Below are positions 60,695 through 64,000 of a DNA stretch of 64,000 bases, piece after piece. Origin of the DNA: Sceloporus undulatus. Its lineage: Eukaryota; Chordata; Lepidosauria; Squamata; Phrynosomatidae. Under the pieces are notes generated by a model. The model saw only the letters and a list, made by a program, of their open reading frames with translations. It did not search any database and was not told the DNA's origin. Where the stretch lies: contig NC_056528.1 in NCBI RefSeq assembly GCF_019175285.1, forward strand, positions 17,834,140 through 17,898,139, given 5' to 3'. Numbering within the stretch: position 1 is the first letter of the stretch; the number at the start of each line of letters is the position of its first letter. The position numbers and the translations under genes are program-made.

Positions 60695-61135
60695 ATATTC
60701 TTAACTATGAGTCGATCTCATGTTTAAGTTGAGAGGAGCCAAAGTTATGGATAAGTCAAGAGTAAAACCCAACTCCTTGAACCTTTCCTCCAATATTTTG
60801 TTCTCTGTGCCTCTTATTCTTGTTCTCTGAACCTGCTCTATACTTGCCTATAAGTCGACCTCATGTACAAATCGAGGGCAGATTTGGGGCCAAAAGTATG
60901 GGTTTTGATATGACCTGTGGATAAGTTGAGGGTAAAATGTTGAGGCATGTAACCAAGGATCTAAAGCAAACTTTGGTCCTCCAGATGTTTTGGACGTCAG
61001 CTCCCAGAATTCCTGACTGTTGGCCAAGCTGTCTGGGGTTTCTGGGACTTGAAGTCCAAAACACCCGGAGGACCAAAGTTTGGGAATCACCAATCTAAAG
61101 AATAAAGGAAATGAATGCAATGCCAAAAAACTTAC
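60695..61135 (+). mobile_element. MITE of the TATAAGTCGA family, interrupted
   Basis: CCTATAAGTCGACCTCATGT, GGTTTTGATATGACCTGTGG and AACCAAGGATCTAAAG. The sequence resumes after the hAT-like MITE (60967-61092) with GAATAAAGGAAATGAATGCA, matching the other copies. A second related head lies at 60710-60765. Confidence 0.65.
60967..61092 (+). mobile_element. hAT-like MITE, same family, nested
   Basis: Left terminus shortened by about 10 bp; perfect ATCTAAAG duplications at 60959-60966 and 61093-61100. It sits inside the TATAAGTCGA-type MITE. Confidence 0.85.
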
Positions 61136-61447
61136 AAAATCCCAGCAATGGCACCAAATGTTGTTGACATACTCTGTGGTCAGAAGCCAGCAACATCTGG
61201 GCCCTCTGCATCTGTTCACCTGCGCTTTGCTCATGAGCCAAAAGAGAGTTATTTCACTTCTTTATTCCAAAACTGCAAGCCCATCCCCAGCCCAAAGGCT
61301 TATGCCAACGCCTTGCCAAAAAAGCATGGCAAAACGTGCAAACAAAATACCCAGCAAAATTGAGTCCCCATTAAATATTCTAATGAATAGATCACTTCTA
61401 GCAGATAATGCATACTGAAAAAAAATTACTAATAGAATATTATTTGA

Positions 61448-61755
61448 GAGCCAGCATGGTCTGAGCATTGGACAAGGTTCAAATCCCTGCTCAGCCGTGA
61501 AAACTCACTGTGGGTGACCTTGGGCAAGGCACATTCTCTCAGCCTCATAAGAAAGCAAAATCCTGCCAGGAAATCTTTGCTTTAAAATCCACTGGCTGAC
61601 CTTGGGCAAGTCACACTCTCTTGGTCTCAGAGGAAGCAAAACCAATACCCCCCTTTGAACAAATCTTGCCAAGAAAACCCTGTGGTAGATTCACCTGAGG
61701 GTCTCCATAATAAGCCAGAAATGACTTGAAGGCAACCACTCAACAACAACAACAA
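61448..61755 (+). mobile_element. Composite squamate SINE
   Basis: The block GTGACCTTGGGCAAG-CAC occurs twice (about 61514 and 61591). This indicates an internal duplication or two joined copies. It ends in (CAA)n. Confidence 0.75.
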
Positions 61756-62150
61756 AATGTTTTGGGAAATGGCAGAATAAGAACAGTCAAAGCAGCATGC
61801 CAAAGCCCAGGTGTGTTTTTGCAAAATATCCCAGAACTTCTGGGATAGGAGGGAAACAGATGTTCCTTGGAACAACTAGCGCATGGAGGTGCCAGATGTT
61901 ACTTTAGCAAGGGCCCCCTCAGCCCTAGAGCTGTTTTTTAAATTTAAAAAGTAGTAAAGAAGGCAGCACCTGAGGAATATATTCTGCAGAATGAGTGCAA
62001 CCATCCAAATGTCCTGCCTCTAGGTGGCATGAACCTCATGTCTGAAGGTAGCAATACTTGGGCCTTGATGGGCAGGCAGACTCATATTGTCTGCCATGAT
62101 GACAATGGCACTGTGGAATTATTCCTGAGTTAATATTAGAGGCACAGCAT

Positions 62151-62240
62151 TGTTTGTTGTCTGTGCCTTCAAGCCATTTCTGACTTGTGACTCTGTTCCA
62201 GGGTTTTCTGGGGCTAAGAGACTCTCCTGAGGTCACTGGC
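62151..62240 (-). mobile_element. Squamate SINE, 3' fragment
   Basis: TGTTTGTTGTCTGTGCCTTC then GTGACTCTGTTCCAGGGTTT; truncated. Confidence 0.55.
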
Positions 62241-63235
62241 CATTCTCCATTTTGAAGATAAATATACCATCTCCCCATGGAAAAGACCCTCAGAACTGTG
62301 AAGTCGAAGGCTTTAATGGCTGACATCCATAGCTGTTTTGTGGGGTTTGGGGGTTATGTGGCCATGTTCTAGAAGAGTTTATTCCTGACGTTTCACCAGC
62401 ATCTGTTGCTATGGGCATCTTTGCTGAAAATTTCTGCATGCAAAGTAGGTGCTCTCCCAGAATCGCTGATCTACAGGTCAGTCCTGAAAAGCAAAGATGC
62501 TGCGTAGGCGGGTCAGATTCTGTAGTCATCAGAACAGCTTTGGGGGGGAAACTATTGCCCTGGGTTTTCCCTAACACCCCTCCCATCCTAAAGGCTTTAG
62601 AAAGAAAAGGGTTGCCCAGCCAACGGCATCACAAAGCGCACAAATATTGACACGTAGCATATAGGTGTTGATGGAAGAGTTTGATCCATTGTTCTTGGGG
62701 ACATTCTTCGTAAGGCTGGGTTGTAAAGCCAAGTTTTCAGGACCACAGAAATGCTGCAGAGTGTAGGACTGGCTTCAGGAGACCTTCAACTTTCAGGTTT
62801 GGAAAAGAAAGATTCTAGGCCTTTTAGCAACAAACGTATATTCAAAACCAACAGATAATAAATCTGCTCCATCTTCCACAACACCTTGGTGTTCAAGGCA
62901 ATTAATCGTGGCCTTCCTTGCATCTAGCTGGACCTTAAGTGAGAGATTTGCTCAACTAAGCAGAACTTTAGGGAATTCAATTCAAACCATCCTGGTTCAT
63001 GCCTAGCAGTTTATCATTTCTGCTCCAGATTTCAAACCAATCCAGAGGAGAAGGCAAAGATTTGCAAGAGAAACATCCCATTGAAGGACATATGTTCACA
63101 CTGTGGCTTGGGATAGCAATATCCAGAGACAGAAAAGGAATTGGTGGGATTCACATTTCTGTAGTCATATATCTATTTCACACCTGCAAAGTTTAAGGAC
63201 AGAAAGGAGCACATTTTGCTGTCAAAGTAAATACA

Positions 63236-64000
63236 TTGATTGATTGATTGAAATTTTATTTATATACCGCTGTTCCTATGATCACGGCGGTTTACAAACA
63301 GAATAAGATACAATACGATACAGGTTACAAATATAATACAATAAAAATCACAGTTTAAAAATCAAAATTAACAGCTAAAGTCCTTCATAAAAAAACCCCC
63401 GTATACTACTATATATCATTAAAATCCATCATTAATCAAACAAAATAATAAAACAATATAAAAATACAATAAATAGTATGCAGGAGCAAAACAGTCAGGA
63501 CATGTGAGGGAAGGCTTGACGAAATAAATGAGTCTTAAGGTTTCTCTGTCTTAAATGACTCCAGGGAGGGGGCTAAGCGGAGCTCCTCAGGGAGAGCGTT
63601 CCAAGACTGCGGGGCCACCACAGAAAAAGCCCTTTGCGCAGTCGCTGCATATCTTGTCTTGGGAACACTCAAAAGTTTTTCCCCACGAGATCTGAGAGTG
63701 CGGGGCTGATTGTATGGGGAGAGTCGGTCCTTCAAGTACTCTGGGCCCAAGCCATTTAGGACTTTATAGGTAACAACCAACACCTTGTATTGTGCCCGGA
63801 AGCGAATTGGCAGCCAGTGCAGATCTGCTAGTACAGGTGTTATGTGGCTGGCCCTGGAGCTACCAGTGACCAGTCTGGCAGCCATATTTTGAACCAACTG
63901 CAGCTTCCGAGTTTGGTACAAGGGTTGCCCCATGTAGAGCACATTACAGAAATCGAGTCGAGAGGTTACCAGTGCGTGTACTACTGTTTCAAGGTCCCCC
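63236..64000 (-). mobile_element. L2-type LINE, 3' end, running past the right edge
   Basis: The minus frame from the window edge to 63535 is open and encodes HALVTSRLDFCNVLYMGQPL, KLQLVQNMAARLVTG, HITPVLADLHWLPI, FSVVAPQSWNALPEELRL and APSLESFKTEKP, typical of the L2 ORF2 C-terminus. About 300 bp of A/T-rich 3' UTR follows, ending in a (TTGA)n-type tail at 63236-63252. The lack of breaks over 465 nt suggests a fairly young copy. The 5' part is outside the window. Confidence 0.85.

Larger units (their letters stand above)
56596..63235. other. Intergenic region downstream of TOR4A
   Basis: No coding exon recognised. Several MITEs, SINE fragments and a foldback element are listed separately. 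Stretches 57200-57900, 58450-59600 and 62450-63200 show nothing that I can assign. Confidence 0.6.

Overview
This is a vertebrate nuclear genomic window, most likely from a squamate reptile (a lizard). The evidence is split genes with conserved vertebrate proteins, many copies of the tRNA-derived SINE typical of squamates, CR1, L2 and RTE LINE fragments, and many short DNA transposons, including a SPIN-type hAT element known from lizards and some mammals. Three 10-N assembly gaps are present (10082, 35717, 35953). I identified the proteins from remembered family sequences and by following reading frames across splice sites. No database search was run.

Positions 1-34889, minus strand: the 5' part of SCAI (suppressor of cancer cell invasion). 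Six coding exons join without a break in frame (34889-34837, 32531-32487, 9066-8935, 3266-3171, 2445-2359, 1998-1900) and give the first 170 residues. The rest of the gene lies beyond the left edge. Intron 2 is about 23.4 kb and rich in transposons. Intron 1 carries a long C-rich minisatellite-like tract.

Positions 34890-36330: a divergent, GC-rich promoter interval with inverted CCAAT boxes. Its middle holds TA/CA and ATT microsatellites and two assembly gaps.

Positions 36304-40745, plus strand: a complete four-exon RPL35 gene (ribosomal protein uL29, 123 aa), with only the ATG in exon 1.

Positions 40746-54830: repeat-dominated intergenic DNA with a 666-bp palindrome, a SPIN-like element and several Tigger-like and hAT-like MITEs. 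An 80-codon open stretch at 43949-44185 may be an unknown terminal exon.

Positions 54831-56595, plus strand: TOR4A, a torsin-family AAA+ ATPase, with its whole 413-aa coding sequence in one exon preceded by a clear splice acceptor.

Positions 56596-64000: more intergenic repeats, a 234-bp foldback element, and at the right edge the 3' end of an L2-type LINE whose reading frame is still open.

The three host genes do not form a pathway. SCAI is a nuclear repressor of MRTF/SRF transcription, RPL35 a ribosomal protein, and TOR4A an ER-membrane ATPase. I found no clearly new biological system. The most notable items are the divergent SCAI/RPL35 arrangement, the SPIN copy with a perfect target duplication, three large or precise inverted repeats, and datable nesting among MITE families.
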